Shown: positions 35,703 to 44,400, counted from the stretch's first letter. The stretch is 64,000 bases of DNA from Flavobacteriales bacterium (GCA_017795025.1 CP051243.1:992001-1056000); one strand, 5' to 3'. The notes: generated from the letters alone by a model not told the origin. Numbers and translations: made by a program.

Positions 35703-36564
35703 CAGCCGAATAGGCGTAGATCTTTATTTCTTGATAGGTATTGGGGCTAAAATTAAGGTGCTGTACCTTAATCAGCCTATTTTCTTGGTCGAAAGTGCGG
35801 CGTCTGGTTTTTACAACAGTGGCATCCTTTGTAAATAGACTCGTCAACTCCTGTTTGGCTCCATTCTTATTCCATGAATATTCCAACTTTGCACTTAGGA
35901 AGGCGCCTTGAGGACCTTGGTCCATCACCAAGATGGTTTGAATATTTGACTGATCATCGTAAGTGAAGCTAAGCAGCTTTTGCAGCTCCCCTTGCTCCCA
36001 ATATTCCTCTAATGCCTTTTGATTTAAGGCATTGTAGGATAATTGAATCACTCCCAGGTCTTTACCATTTTGGAAGTGCTTCACTTTAATTAAGCGCTGT
36101 TGCTGCCCCTGGTACACGAAAACCCATTCTTCCAAACTGTCCTTCTGACTAATACTGATTCGTTCGATGCGATTGTTTTCGTAGATATAGTCTGTTTCAA
36201 TTTGATAATCCAGGCCGGTTTCAATCTTTTTCAAAAGCCTACCCTCTTCTTCCCAAACAATCATTTCCTCTGATCCTTGGTAGTGATACACTCTTAACAC
36301 ATTTTCGGACTCCCACACACAACGATCCACTCCTTGCCAATTACCTAAACTATCGTAGGTATCACAGTGCGAAAGCGCAGGATCCAAACGTTGGCCGTTG
36401 GCCATATAAATGGTATCCCCCAGGGGATTAATTTGCATTTGAAGAAACTCGGTCCACTCCGGTTTGGTTTCTTCATAGGATTGGAGTAAAAACGGAAGCT
36501 CCTGGGCTAAGATGGAATTAGCAAAAAAGCTTAAACTAAGGCAGAATAAAAATTGGTTTTTCAT
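35656..36564 (-). CDS. Secreted hypothetical protein with YD-like strand repeats
   Basis: This 302-residue protein has a signal peptide (MKNQFLFCLSLSFFANSILA, then Q). The mature part consists of repeated short units such as 'YIYENNRIERISISQKDS', 'LSYNALNQKALEEYWEQGEL' and 'FTYDDQSNIQTILVMD', reminiscent of YD/MORN-like beta repeats found in many secreted Bacteroidota proteins. The function is unknown. A TATTTTTG box (36579-36572, minus) lies 8 nt before the ATG and fits the -7 consensus, without a well-placed TTG. Its 3' end overlaps the next minus-strand gene by 47 nt. Confidence 0.7.
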   Translation of the reverse strand: MKNQFLFCLSLSFFANSILAQELPFLLQSYEETKPEWTEFLQMQINPLGDTIYMANGQRLDPALSHCDTYDSLGNWQGVDRCVWESENVLRVYHYQGSEEMIVWEEEGRLLKKIETGLDYQIETDYIYENNRIERISISQKDSLEEWVFVYQGQQQRLIKVKHFQNGKDLGVIQLSYNALNQKALEEYWEQGELQKLLSFTYDDQSNIQTILVMDQGPQGAFLSAKLEYSWNKNGAKQELTSLFTKDATVVKTRRRTFDQENRLIKVQHLNFSPNTYQEIKIYAYSADEKSMENISLHAQGR

Positions 36565-36749
36565 AGCATACCAAAAATAGTTTTAGTGTAAACGCTTGAA
36601 ATTCATATGTGAAATTGATATTAACAAGTAATTTTTAATATCTCAAAATAAACTCTTTAGATATCTATTTGTCTTATAATCAGTATTTTATGTTGTATAT
36701 TTTAATAAAACGAAAGAAATGTAGCTTGAAAATATTATAGTCGAATTAT

Positions 36750-36780
36750 TTGGGAGCACTCTGCCTAGCGGCTAATTTTG
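36750..36780 (+). promoter_or_regulatory. Predicted promoter of the DUF4399 gene (TTG-N20-TAATTTTG)
   Basis: TTG (36750-36752) and TAATTTTG (36773-36780) are 20 nt apart and match the Bacteroidota consensus. They lie 17 nt before the ATG at 36798, which supports that start. Confidence 0.6.
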
Positions 36781-36797
36781 TAATCAAAGATGATTTT

Positions 36798-37286
36798 ATG
36801 AAGAGAATATCTAGCCTATTAGGCCTTTTAGTAGCTCTGTCTGCATGTCAGAATAATACTGCAAACGAAGCGGAAACCACGGATGCTAAACCCGAAACTA
36901 CTACCGAAGAAAGCTCCGAAGCTACCAATAACTTACCCCCTGCCACACCAGAGGGAGCAAAGGTGTTTTTTGCTAATCTTAAGGATGGTGACACTTTGAG
37001 TAGTCCTTTCTTAGTGGAGTTTGGTATCGAAGGAATGGAGGTTGAACCTGCCGGAGAAGTGAATCAAGGTAAAGGACATCACCACATCATTATAAACAAT
37101 GACTACATTGAATTTGGAGGCACCGTGCCTGCCGACAGTGTGAACATTCATTATGGGAAGGGCCAAACCAGCGACAGTTTAAGTTTAAGTCCTGGAAATT
37201 ACCGCTTAACCATGCAGTTTGCAGATGGTTGGCATCGTTCCTACGGCGAAAGCTTATCCAGTTCCATTAACGTTGTGGTGCAATAA
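36798..37286 (+). CDS. DUF4399 lipoprotein
   Basis: This 162-residue lipoprotein has signal peptide MKRISSLLGLLVALSAC, with lipobox LSAC (Cys17), then an acidic Thr/Glu-rich linker to about residue 50, then the DUF4399 domain. The domain shows 'GDTLSSPFLVEFGIEGMEV' and the histidine cluster 'GKGHHHIIINNDY', which may bind a metal. 'LSPGNYRLTMQFADGWHRSY' closes the domain. The function is unknown. The ATG at 36798 gives the lipobox at the right place; a longer frame from 36750 would start inside the promoter. It is followed by a bidirectional terminator. Confidence 0.85.
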   Translation: MKRISSLLGLLVALSACQNNTANEAETTDAKPETTTEESSEATNNLPPATPEGAKVFFANLKDGDTLSSPFLVEFGIEGMEVEPAGEVNQGKGHHHIIINNDYIEFGGTVPADSVNIHYGKGQTSDSLSLSPGNYRLTMQFADGWHRSYGESLSSSINVVVQ

Positions 37287-37306
37287 GAATAAGCTTTTTA
37301 CAAAAT

Positions 37307-37336
37307 AAAAGAGCCCGTCGATTGACAGGCTCTTTT
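37307..37336. terminator. Bidirectional terminator between DUF4399 and sorting-tail genes
   Basis: AAAAGAGCC (37307-37315) pairs with GGCTCTTTT (37328-37336), with GTC/GAC and a GATT loop beyond one mismatch. A run of T follows on the plus strand to 37341. The A-rich 5' side provides the T-run for the convergent minus-strand gene. Confidence 0.85.
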
Positions 37337-37359
37337 TTTTTAACAGCTCTGCTGTTTAA

Positions 37360-38118
37360 TTACTTTACTACAATCTTCTTAGCGTTGATTTGACGACCAT
37401 CTACTTCTAAAACAGAAAGCATAACACCCTGAGGAAGGTTGTCTAAACTAATTTCAGTGTGCAATTCACTTCCATTCGCCTGGAACACCTCACGGTAAAC
37501 GGTGCGACCGGTAAGGTCAACAAAGCTAATTACCGCTTCCTGAGAAGTCATATTGTATACATTAACATGGAATACATATCCATCAGAGTAAGATCCATCA
37601 AGAACGGGTAAAGAACCTTCAGTGAAAATTACATTCTCCGCTAAACCTACATTACCACCAGCTGGATCGTAAGGAAGGTTTTCGCAATCCGTATTGTTTG
37701 TGGTATCAGATTCAGTAACCCCACTCCAATTGGGACCAGTTCCAATTACTCCACCACAGAAGTCTACGTTCATAGCGCTACCATTGTTGATACTTAAACC
37801 ACCAAAGCTAATGGAGCGAGTTTCCACATCATTGGTATTCATCGTTACACCTGTAATAGGAAAAACGATGAAAACTTGTTGACCGTTTTGAGTAGTCACT
37901 AATAAGTTTCCGTTTAACAATGGGTAATACAATAAGGTATCACTGCTGGTTACGGCTTGGGTACCTAAGTTGGTGATGCTAACATCAAAATCGAATCCTA
38001 AACCAGGACCTAAGGTAGTTCCGGCTGCAGGAGAAGTCATGTCGATTGACAAGTCATTTTGCCCTTGTGCCAGAGTAAAGCTCATGGCCAAGGCCAAGCT
38101 GAGTACAATTTTCTTCAT
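37360..38118 (-). CDS. Secreted protein with type IX secretion sorting domain
   Basis: This 252-residue protein has a signal peptide (MKKIVLSLALAMSFTLAQG), a beta-rich domain (about 22-140, 'ISFDVSIT'-like strands as in CARDB/adhesion domains, with 'DLSIDMTSPAAGTTLGPG'), and a C-terminal T9SS type A sorting domain. The tail has the expected pattern: 'VNVYNMTSQEAVISFVDLTG', 'EISLDNLPQGVMLSVLEV' and 'NAKKIVVK'. It is therefore exported to the surface or medium by the gliding/Por secretion system. The two cysteines (in DFCGG and TDCEN) could form a disulfide. Its function is unknown. A TAGCTTTG box (38151-38144, minus) may be its promoter. Confidence 0.85.
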   Translation of the reverse strand: MKKIVLSLALAMSFTLAQGQNDLSIDMTSPAAGTTLGPGLGFDFDVSITNLGTQAVTSSDTLLYYPLLNGNLLVTTQNGQQVFIVFPITGVTMNTNDVETRSISFGGLSINNGSAMNVDFCGGVIGTGPNWSGVTESDTTNNTDCENLPYDPAGGNVGLAENVIFTEGSLPVLDGSYSDGYVFHVNVYNMTSQEAVISFVDLTGRTVYREVFQANGSELHTEISLDNLPQGVMLSVLEVDGRQINAKKIVVK

Positions 38119-38209
38119 ATGTATTAATTATAGGGTTGAGCCGCAAAGCTAAGAATTATCAAGCCTTTAAAGCCATTGATAATGCCTATAAGCGATTATT
38201 AAGCAAGAT

Positions 38210-38950
38210 TTAACCTTTGCTAGTGGCTTTGCTTTTTCGCACCCGCATATTGATAATCTCTACAATTAGGGAAAATGATACGGCGAAATAGATATATCCC
38301 TTACTGATATGCTGATGGAAACCTTCAGCGATAAGCATAACCCCAATCAAGATTAAAAAGCTGAGGGCCAGTACTTGTAAAGTAGGATGTTTAGCAATAA
38401 AGGCCGAAATTCTTCCGGCGAAAATCAGCATCACCACTAAAGAAACAATAACCGCCATGATCATGATGCCCAGTTCTTCCGTCATTCCAATGGCCGTTAA
38501 AATAGAATCGAAAGAGAAAACGATATCCAATAAGGCAATTTGAATTATAATCCCCGTTAGGCCACGCTTTACCTTCTTAGAAGAGGATTCTACTACATGC
38601 TCCTCTCCTTCCATTTTATGGTGAATTTCGGAAGTTGATTTTGCCAATAAAAACAAGCCACCGGCTAAAAGGACTAAATCTCTTCCGGTGAAGTCCATTT
38701 CAAAAATGGTGAAAAGCGGTTCCGTTAATTGAATTATCCAACTGATCCCAAACAACATAGCCACCCTAAAAACCAGGGCTAAGGAAATGCCTGCCAATCG
38801 AGCTGTTGGCTGATTTTCCTTAGGAAGCTTATTGGTTAAAATGGAAATGAAAATAATATTATCAATCCCAAGTACGATCTCCAATAAACTCAGGGTCAAA
38901 AAAGCGATTAAGCCTTCTGTTGTAAGGAGGGCCGTAAGGTCTAAACTCAT
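38210..38950 (-). CDS. TerC-family integral membrane protein
   Basis: This 246-residue protein has about seven membrane helices. 'LTLSLLEIVLGIDNIIFISI' and 'IALLDIVFSFDSILTAIGM' carry the two acidic motifs (GIDN and FDSI) of the TerC family, linked to metal-ion export (manganese in several bacteria) and tellurite resistance. A polar, charged loop (STSEIHHKMEGEEHVVESSSKK; positions ~105-126) lies between helices 3 and 4. The ATG overlaps the TGA of the upstream DUF6340 gene (ATGA), so both are co-translated. Confidence 0.9.
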   Translation of the reverse strand: MSLDLTALLTTEGLIAFLTLSLLEIVLGIDNIIFISILTNKLPKENQPTARLAGISLALVFRVAMLFGISWIIQLTEPLFTIFEMDFTGRDLVLLAGGLFLLAKSTSEIHHKMEGEEHVVESSSKKVKRGLTGIIIQIALLDIVFSFDSILTAIGMTEELGIMIMAVIVSLVVMLIFAGRISAFIAKHPTLQVLALSFLILIGVMLIAEGFHQHISKGYIYFAVSFSLIVEIINMRVRKSKATSKG

Positions 38951-40002
38951 TGCAATTGGCTTTGAAGGGTTTGTTCATCATTCATCCTAGCACCTAGCTG
39001 TTGTGCATATGTACGGGCTTGCTTATTGCCATATTTCACATAAGCATCTTGAGCCCAGCGATAGGCTTTTTCTAAATCTCCTAATACCTCGTAAGCCACA
39101 GCAATATTGTAAGCCATTCTACCCGCATCTTTAGGTTTAATGGCATTTTTAATGCCCGACTCCCAAGTCATTATGGCCTCTTGCCACTGCCCTACTTCGG
39201 CGAGCCTTCCACCGGCTTCCAGTTCAGTAGAATTTTTTGACTTTGTATAAAATACCCGTCTCAGGGTAACGGGCATAGGCGCCACTTTATAGGCATAATC
39301 ATGTCCAATTTTAGCACACAGCTCTCGCACTGCTGCCGACCGGGAAATTAAAGCCGCAATGGCGCCAGCTTTGCTATCGGCAGCTCCGCGCCAAGTGTTC
39401 GTTTGTGAAATGAGTTGCTGATCAATCAACTCCTTATTACGAGGATTATACAAACGAATTCCCACCTTTATATTACCTACTCCCTCCGCATAATATTCAT
39501 CTACTTCAATTTCGCGGCGCTCCTTGCCAGAGCCTACCGTTTTTTTCACCCTTCGCTTCCCTTCGGTTATGATGAAGTCACTATCCATCACTTCAAGCAC
39601 AATTAAAGCATCCGCTCGATAGCGGTTAAGCATATTAAATTGCAAGTGCTCTGGAAGAGGCTCTGGGAAAGCTGCCGTAAGGCTATTCCCTTCCAAGCGT
39701 TCCGAGGCGATTAATACTTCATAGCGCGGTGAGCTTTGTAAAGCATTCTTAAGGCTGTTTAACAATTCTTGCGCGGCAGCCTTGTCTTGCTCGGGCATCT
39801 CACCGGTGATTAGTCCTTCGCCAATATTTACCCAATGTCCTTTTTTACTGGGTTTAGTGCGATCAATTAAGAGTACGGTTTGAATGGAAGGGTCTATGCT
39901 AATATCCGCTGGACGCATGGTTTGGATGGTTACCGGCTTTTGTCCACCACAACCGGTTAAGATCGTTACAAGAAATAGAAGGAAGGGTAATATTCTTTTC
40001 AT
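38947..40002 (-). CDS. DUF6340-like lipoprotein with TPR-like C-terminus
   Basis: This 351-residue lipoprotein (MKRILPFLLFLVTILTGC, lipobox LTGC) has 'TIQTMRPADISIDPSIQTVL' after the lipid anchor, as in DUF6340 proteins of Bacteroidota. The central part is alpha/beta ('ADALIVLEVMDSDFIITEG', 'GIRLYNPRNKELIDQQ'). Residues ~270-340 form TPR-like helices ('AYNIAVAYEVLGDLEKAYRW'). The function is unknown. It is co-translated with TerC and lies behind the terminator of the peptidase operon. Confidence 0.75.
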   Translation of the reverse strand: MKRILPFLLFLVTILTGCGGQKPVTIQTMRPADISIDPSIQTVLLIDRTKPSKKGHWVNIGEGLITGEMPEQDKAAAQELLNSLKNALQSSPRYEVLIASERLEGNSLTAAFPEPLPEHLQFNMLNRYRADALIVLEVMDSDFIITEGKRRVKKTVGSGKERREIEVDEYYAEGVGNIKVGIRLYNPRNKELIDQQLISQTNTWRGAADSKAGAIAALISRSAAVRELCAKIGHDYAYKVAPMPVTLRRVFYTKSKNSTELEAGGRLAEVGQWQEAIMTWESGIKNAIKPKDAGRMAYNIAVAYEVLGDLEKAYRWAQDAYVKYGNKQARTYAQQLGARMNDEQTLQSQLQ

Positions 40003-40022
40003 GACTATAGCTTTGACATCGG

Positions 40023-40056
40023 AAAAACAAAAGGCCTGCCAAAAATGACAGGCCTT
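40023..40056 (-). terminator. Terminator of the smORF-DCC-bshC-DPP III operon
   Basis: AAGGCCTG (40031-40038) pairs perfectly with CAGGCCTT (40049-40056) around a 10-nt loop. On the minus strand a T-rich tract follows (40030-40023), 6 nt after the peptidase stop codon. Confidence 0.8.
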
Positions 40057-40062
40057 CTTTCT

Positions 40063-42084
40063 TTATAAGTTGGAGTACGTTTCACCGTACATCAGCATTT
40101 GCTCGAGGAAATCGGTAGGATAATGAATTTCGATATCAATAATCTCTTCACCATCGTACACGGGCTTCATTTCTGGTTGAATAAAACCAGCATAAGGAGC
40201 AATATTGAGCTTTTCCGTTCTCTTCAATACTTCAGCATGTAAGTCGGCATCCACCTGTACCCCGTAGGTTTCCACTAAGTTTTTACCTGCTTCATAATCA
40301 CCTTGCGATTTGATTCGTTGGATCTCACGTAACTGTTCACCAAATATTTCCCGAAGGGCCTCGTAATCATTAATCACGAAATAGGTTTTACCCTCAATCA
40401 CTTTACGCTCGATCACATTATTCTCAGCACCCATTTCAAAGGCCCAAGCGGCAATAAGCTGACGATTACGCATGTGATCTTCTTCGATCACCTCGCCTAC
40501 CTTAAGGCGACGTAATTGCAGCATCAAACCGTTGCGGATGTAATTATCATATTCAGCTTTCCCCGCATCCAAACTTTCCATCAAGCCTAAATCAACTACT
40601 TTTTGGTCCATTATGAAGTACAATGCCACTAAATCAGCACGTGCTTCTTCTAAGGTACTAGAGTAATTCATTAAAGTTTCTTTCGGCGTAGCCACACCGG
40701 GCTCGAGTTTACCTGAAGCGTGACCCACCACCTCGTGTAAGGCCGTATGCATTTTAGAACTAACCGCTCCATACTTTTTAGCGCGTTCCAATTCTTCGGC
40801 ACTAAAAGCAAATTCTTCTAAGAAACCTTCGCCTCGAGCGTTCTCATATGCGCCTTCAATATTGGTTAGGCTAATAGACTTGGAACCGTGCGCTGCTCTA
40901 ATCCAGTTGGCATTAGGGAGATTCACGCCAATTGGAGTTGCTGGAGTGGTTGCGCCAGCCTCTCCCACTACGTTTATCATACGATAGGAAACACCTACTA
41001 CCTTTTCTTTTTTGTGGGCATCCATAATCGGACTGTTGTCCTCAAAATATTGGATGTTATCAGAGATAACCGCCATTTTCTCACTGGCATCTAAATCTTT
41101 AACCTGTACTACAGTCTCGTAGGTGGCCTTATAACCGAGTGGATCGTGATACACCTCGATAAAGGAATTAATGTAATCCACGGTACTGCCGGTATCCTGA
41201 ACCCACGCAATATTGTAGGCGTCCCAGGTGTTTAAATCTCCTGTTTTGTAATACTCTATCAGCAAGCCTAAAGCTTTGGCCTGTTGGGCATTCTCCGCTA
41301 CTTCTTGTGCTTTCCCCAGCCAATAGATGATCTTTTCAATAGCAGAACCATACATTCCACCCACTTTCCAGGTTTTCTCAACCAGTTTCTCATCTTCCCG
41401 AACTAATTTGGAATTTAAACCATAAGAAATAGGTTCGGGGTCAGAAGTATCGGTCATGGCCTTATAAAAGGCCGTAGCTTCTTCTGCACTAATGTCGGGG
41501 TCATAAAAGTTGATCGCCGAAGAAAGTAGCAAATCCTTATTAGGATCCTTACTTACCCCTTTCATATCTTGATCATTAAAGATAACCGCTAAGGCCTCCT
41601 CGCTAAGGCTTGTCCTGCTTTCCTTTAATAATTGTACTAAATAGTCTTGTTCAAAGTCAGCTTCAATTTTAGCATGACTATAATGATGGTGAATGCCATT
41701 GCTGAAAAATACGCGCTTGGCATAAACTTCAAAATTAGACCAGTTTTCATCTTTAGGGCCCTCGTAATTCTTCAAGATGGTTTCTAAGGCTTTGCGAATC
41801 TCCAGGTTGTGGCGATACTGCTGATCCCAGAGAATATCCCGGCCTTCTAATCCGGCCTGGGTTAGAAAATAAGCTAATTTCTTTTGTTGCAAGCTAAGCT
41901 TCTCCCAACCGGGAACTTGATAGCGTAAAATACGGAGGTCGGCGAACTGTTCTGTTTGCCATTGAAAATCATTGTTTTCTTCGCTCATGGATGCTTCTTC
42001 AGCTTTTATTTCTTTAACATCGGGGTTTTTACAGGCAGCGGCCAGCAGTAGAACTGAGGCTGCCCAAAGGCTGATTTTTTTCAT
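40063..42084 (-). CDS. Dipeptidyl peptidase III-family metallopeptidase (M49), lipoprotein
   Basis: This 673-residue zinc peptidase has the M49 signature 'HEVVGH' (near residue 450, family consensus HELLGH) and the second motif 'EEARAD' (near 482, consensus EECRAE/D). It removes dipeptides from the N-terminus of oligopeptides. The N-terminus MKKISLWAASVLLLAAAC is a lipoprotein signal, so the enzyme is anchored in the envelope, unlike the cytosolic eukaryotic enzyme. 'PIGVNLPNANWIRAAHGSKS' and 'TYGVQVDADLHAEVLKR' are also typical. It lies 30 nt downstream of bshC on the same strand and ends at a strong terminator. Confidence 0.92.
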   Translation of the reverse strand: MKKISLWAASVLLLAAACKNPDVKEIKAEEASMSEENNDFQWQTEQFADLRILRYQVPGWEKLSLQQKKLAYFLTQAGLEGRDILWDQQYRHNLEIRKALETILKNYEGPKDENWSNFEVYAKRVFFSNGIHHHYSHAKIEADFEQDYLVQLLKESRTSLSEEALAVIFNDQDMKGVSKDPNKDLLLSSAINFYDPDISAEEATAFYKAMTDTSDPEPISYGLNSKLVREDEKLVEKTWKVGGMYGSAIEKIIYWLGKAQEVAENAQQAKALGLLIEYYKTGDLNTWDAYNIAWVQDTGSTVDYINSFIEVYHDPLGYKATYETVVQVKDLDASEKMAVISDNIQYFEDNSPIMDAHKKEKVVGVSYRMINVVGEAGATTPATPIGVNLPNANWIRAAHGSKSISLTNIEGAYENARGEGFLEEFAFSAEELERAKKYGAVSSKMHTALHEVVGHASGKLEPGVATPKETLMNYSSTLEEARADLVALYFIMDQKVVDLGLMESLDAGKAEYDNYIRNGLMLQLRRLKVGEVIEEDHMRNRQLIAAWAFEMGAENNVIERKVIEGKTYFVINDYEALREIFGEQLREIQRIKSQGDYEAGKNLVETYGVQVDADLHAEVLKRTEKLNIAPYAGFIQPEMKPVYDGEEIIDIEIHYPTDFLEQMLMYGETYSNL

Positions 42085-42114
42085 GATTTTGATTTAGTGC
42101 CTCGAAGATAAAGC

Positions 42115-43713
42115 TTAAAGGCGGATCAAGGTGAATCTAAAATCCAAGGGATTCAAATTCTTGTGTAGTTTTTCAATTAAACCTGGCCCGTAATCGGCAT
42201 AATAGGGACTGAGGTTATCATGGCGCTCTTGTAAACCACCTTTAGGGAATAGCGCAAAATAAATCCGTTCGAGCTTCTCCATGCGTTCTTTATTGCGCCT
42301 CTTCTCGGCTCGAATGAGCTTTTTACGCAAATTTTCTATGCCATTGAGCTGTTTTTGCCTCTGGGCATTTACCGCCCCTAACATGGATTCATCTGTAAGT
42401 AAGGCAAGCTCTTCGAGCTCGGAAAACATTTCCTCGAGCTGACGATTGAATTTGGTTAACTCGGCATCTTTTGGAAAGCCAGCTTTGAGATAGTCGGCCT
42501 TAATTTTATCGAGATCATGGAATAAATCAGACAGTTCCAATCCCAAATCATTCAAACGATTCTGCCATTTTTCCGGCACGAGTAAAACAGAGTTTCGAAG
42601 GATGAGCAAGGGAAAAGGAAGCTCCAGTTCGTCGAACATGGTTTTTAACTGAAACCAATAGGCAATCTCCCCACCCCCACCTATATAGGCTAAGTTTGGA
42701 AGAATCTGCTCTTGATACACTGGCCTCAGGACTACATTCGGACTAAAGCGCTCGGGATGGGATTCTAATTCCTGCTCGAGTTCTTCTTCAGTAAAGGAAA
42801 TACTGGTGTTTAAAACTACCCAACGGTCTTCCTTTTTTTCGATGCGTTCTCTTTTACCTGGAGAGAGGTAAAAAAGGTTTATCTCCCGCGGAAAAACTTG
42901 GCTAAAGTAGGTTTTCGATAGCGCTTGACTTTGCGCCTGCAATTTCTGGTGGAAAGTACCGTCCTTTAAATCTTTCCGGAAAATTGGAATCATTTCACGC
43001 TTCAGCGATTTATCATCTCCATCTAGAATTACGAGGCCAAAGTGCTCGAATAAGGCATTTACAAAGTATCGGGTGGCCTGACTAAGATTTTGACGCTCAT
43101 GGTAGGCTTCTCTAAAAATGGCCATTATTTCCTGGGCTTGCTTACCTGGCCCGAGATGCTCTTCTAATTCATCTAAAACCTTACCCATCCCAAAGGTGGG
43201 CATATGACCAACCGCTCCTTTAAGATCGTTATGCCATTTTAGCTTACCGCCAAACAAGTTAATGAAGGCAATCTCTTCGAAATCATGATCCTCGGTAGCC
43301 ATCCAGTAAACCGGCACAAATTCAGCCTCTGGATACTCCTCCTTTAGCTGTTCGGCAAGTTTGATGGCATCCAGAATTTTATAGATGAAATACAGCGGTC
43401 CACTAAGGATATTAAGTTGATGCCCAGTAGTTACGGTGTAACAGTTATCCTGCGAGAGGAGCTCAATGGATGCTGAAACCCTAGGGTGTAGTTGAATTTG
43501 AGCTTCCTTGTATTGATTTAAAAGAGAAGTCTGTAAACGTTTTCGTTTGGTGGTTGAAAAATGGGCTCTCGATTCCATTCGAGATTTAAAGGCCTTTATA
43601 TCAGGGAAATCCGCGATAAACTCTTTTAACTCAGGTTTCCTATCTAGGTAATCTAAAATTAGCGAGCTAAAATATCCGGTGTTTCGGTAGGGAATACACT
43701 CCACTTCTTTCAT
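42115..43713 (-). CDS. bshC: Bacillithiol biosynthesis cysteine-adding enzyme BshC
   Basis: This 532-residue protein carries the BshC signature blocks: 'TTGHQLNILSGPLYFIYKIL', 'PVYWMATEDHDFEEI', 'NVVLRPVYQEQILPNLAYIG' (start of a conserved block) and the end 'NPLDFRFTLIRL'. BshC joins L-cysteine to glucosaminyl-malate, the last step of bacillithiol synthesis. A charged coiled coil (about 440-500, 'RQKQLNGIENLRKKLIRAEK') is usual for the family. BshA and BshB are not in this window. The gene upstream encodes a thiol oxidoreductase-like protein, which fits a role in thiol redox balance. Confidence 0.94.
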   Translation of the reverse strand: MKEVECIPYRNTGYFSSLILDYLDRKPELKEFIADFPDIKAFKSRMESRAHFSTTKRKRLQTSLLNQYKEAQIQLHPRVSASIELLSQDNCYTVTTGHQLNILSGPLYFIYKILDAIKLAEQLKEEYPEAEFVPVYWMATEDHDFEEIAFINLFGGKLKWHNDLKGAVGHMPTFGMGKVLDELEEHLGPGKQAQEIMAIFREAYHERQNLSQATRYFVNALFEHFGLVILDGDDKSLKREMIPIFRKDLKDGTFHQKLQAQSQALSKTYFSQVFPREINLFYLSPGKRERIEKKEDRWVVLNTSISFTEEELEQELESHPERFSPNVVLRPVYQEQILPNLAYIGGGGEIAYWFQLKTMFDELELPFPLLILRNSVLLVPEKWQNRLNDLGLELSDLFHDLDKIKADYLKAGFPKDAELTKFNRQLEEMFSELEELALLTDESMLGAVNAQRQKQLNGIENLRKKLIRAEKRRNKERMEKLERIYFALFPKGGLQERHDNLSPYYADYGPGLIEKLHKNLNPLDFRFTLIRL

Positions 43714-43748
43714 GCGGTAAAAATACTATTCTACTTATATCCTAGCCT

Positions 43749-44213
43749 CTAAATAAAGATTAGGAAAATGAGTACGAACAGATAAACTGCCCAAAAGGGT
43801 CGAAGGTTTTCGGGATTACTCCCAAATAGAAATTTTGTGAGACGAAAAAAGAAGCTTCGGTTGTTTGCGATTCCTTGATACAACCTATCACTCAAGGTTC
43901 TGAAGGCAGGCGACTTCTGATACCATTGATGTAAAAATCGAAACTTTTGACTAGTGGATAAACTTTTGTAAGCTGAATCTGGCCCAGAATAAATATTTCC
44001 CTCTTGATCGATGAAGCGACTGGCCTGCTGAAAATGAATTATATCGATATCGGAAAATTGGCCATCTAAGTCCTGATAAGGAATAAAGACAATAGTCTTA
44101 TCGCATATTCCGCTCCAATAGCTAATCCAGAAACGGCAAAAAGAACAATTTCCGTCCCAGATCATAGTGAGGCTATTGGGCTTATGACTAGTTGAACTAA
44201 GTTTTTGAAACAC
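43749..44213 (-). CDS. DCC-family thiol-disulfide oxidoreductase-like protein (DUF393)
   Basis: This 154-residue protein has 'MIWDGNCSFCRFWISYW' (residues 17-33), the DxxCxxC start of the DCC/DUF393 family, with a possible redox pair C23/C26. The C-terminus is one membrane helix ('PFWAVYLFVLIFLIFI'). A GTG start at 44213 is preferred, because the ATG at 44165 would cut off the first beta strand before the motif. It lies 35 nt upstream of bshC and 31 nt downstream of a 46-residue gene, all on the minus strand. A role in thiol redox chemistry together with bacillithiol is plausible but inferred. Confidence 0.78.
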   Translation of the reverse strand: MFQKLSSTSHKPNSLTMIWDGNCSFCRFWISYWSGICDKTIVFIPYQDLDGQFSDIDIIHFQQASRFIDQEGNIYSGPDSAYKSLSTSQKFRFLHQWYQKSPAFRTLSDRLYQGIANNRSFFFRLTKFLFGSNPENLRPFWAVYLFVLIFLIFI

Positions 44214-44244
44214 CTCAGAAAATTTGAGGCAAATTTAAAGGCTA

Positions 44245-44385
44245 TTAAGCGGTTTGCTTATCAAAATTAGACTCATAGTTGGAAATGGAGTCTTTGAGCA
44301 TTTTTCCCTGACTAACCGCCAAGGTTCGCCCCTCTCTTTCGATATATGTTTTAACCTCTAAAGCGATTTGTAAGCAGTTCTTCAT
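44245..44385 (-). CDS. Small 46-residue protein at the head of the bshC operon (unannotated type)
   Basis: An ATG frame of 46 residues (MKNCLQIALEVKTYIEREGR, then TLAVSQGKMLKDSISNYESN, then FDKQTA) lies in an otherwise empty 415-nt gap. It is helical, soluble, with one Cys (C4). It ends 31 nt before the DCC gene, and a promoter-like TTG-N20-TATTTTCG (one mismatch) stands 16 nt before its ATG. No family is recognised. The position, balanced composition and promoter support a real gene, but a short chance frame cannot be excluded. The remaining 240 nt upstream are AT-rich and show nothing else. Confidence 0.45.
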   Translation of the reverse strand: MKNCLQIALEVKTYIEREGRTLAVSQGKMLKDSISNYESNFDKQTA

Positions 44386-44400
44386 TCCTGTTGTTTGACT

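Noticed and set aside
37360-38118. Adhesin assignment for the sorting-tail protein
   Set aside because: Only the signal peptide and sorting tail are certain; the middle domain is not specific enough.
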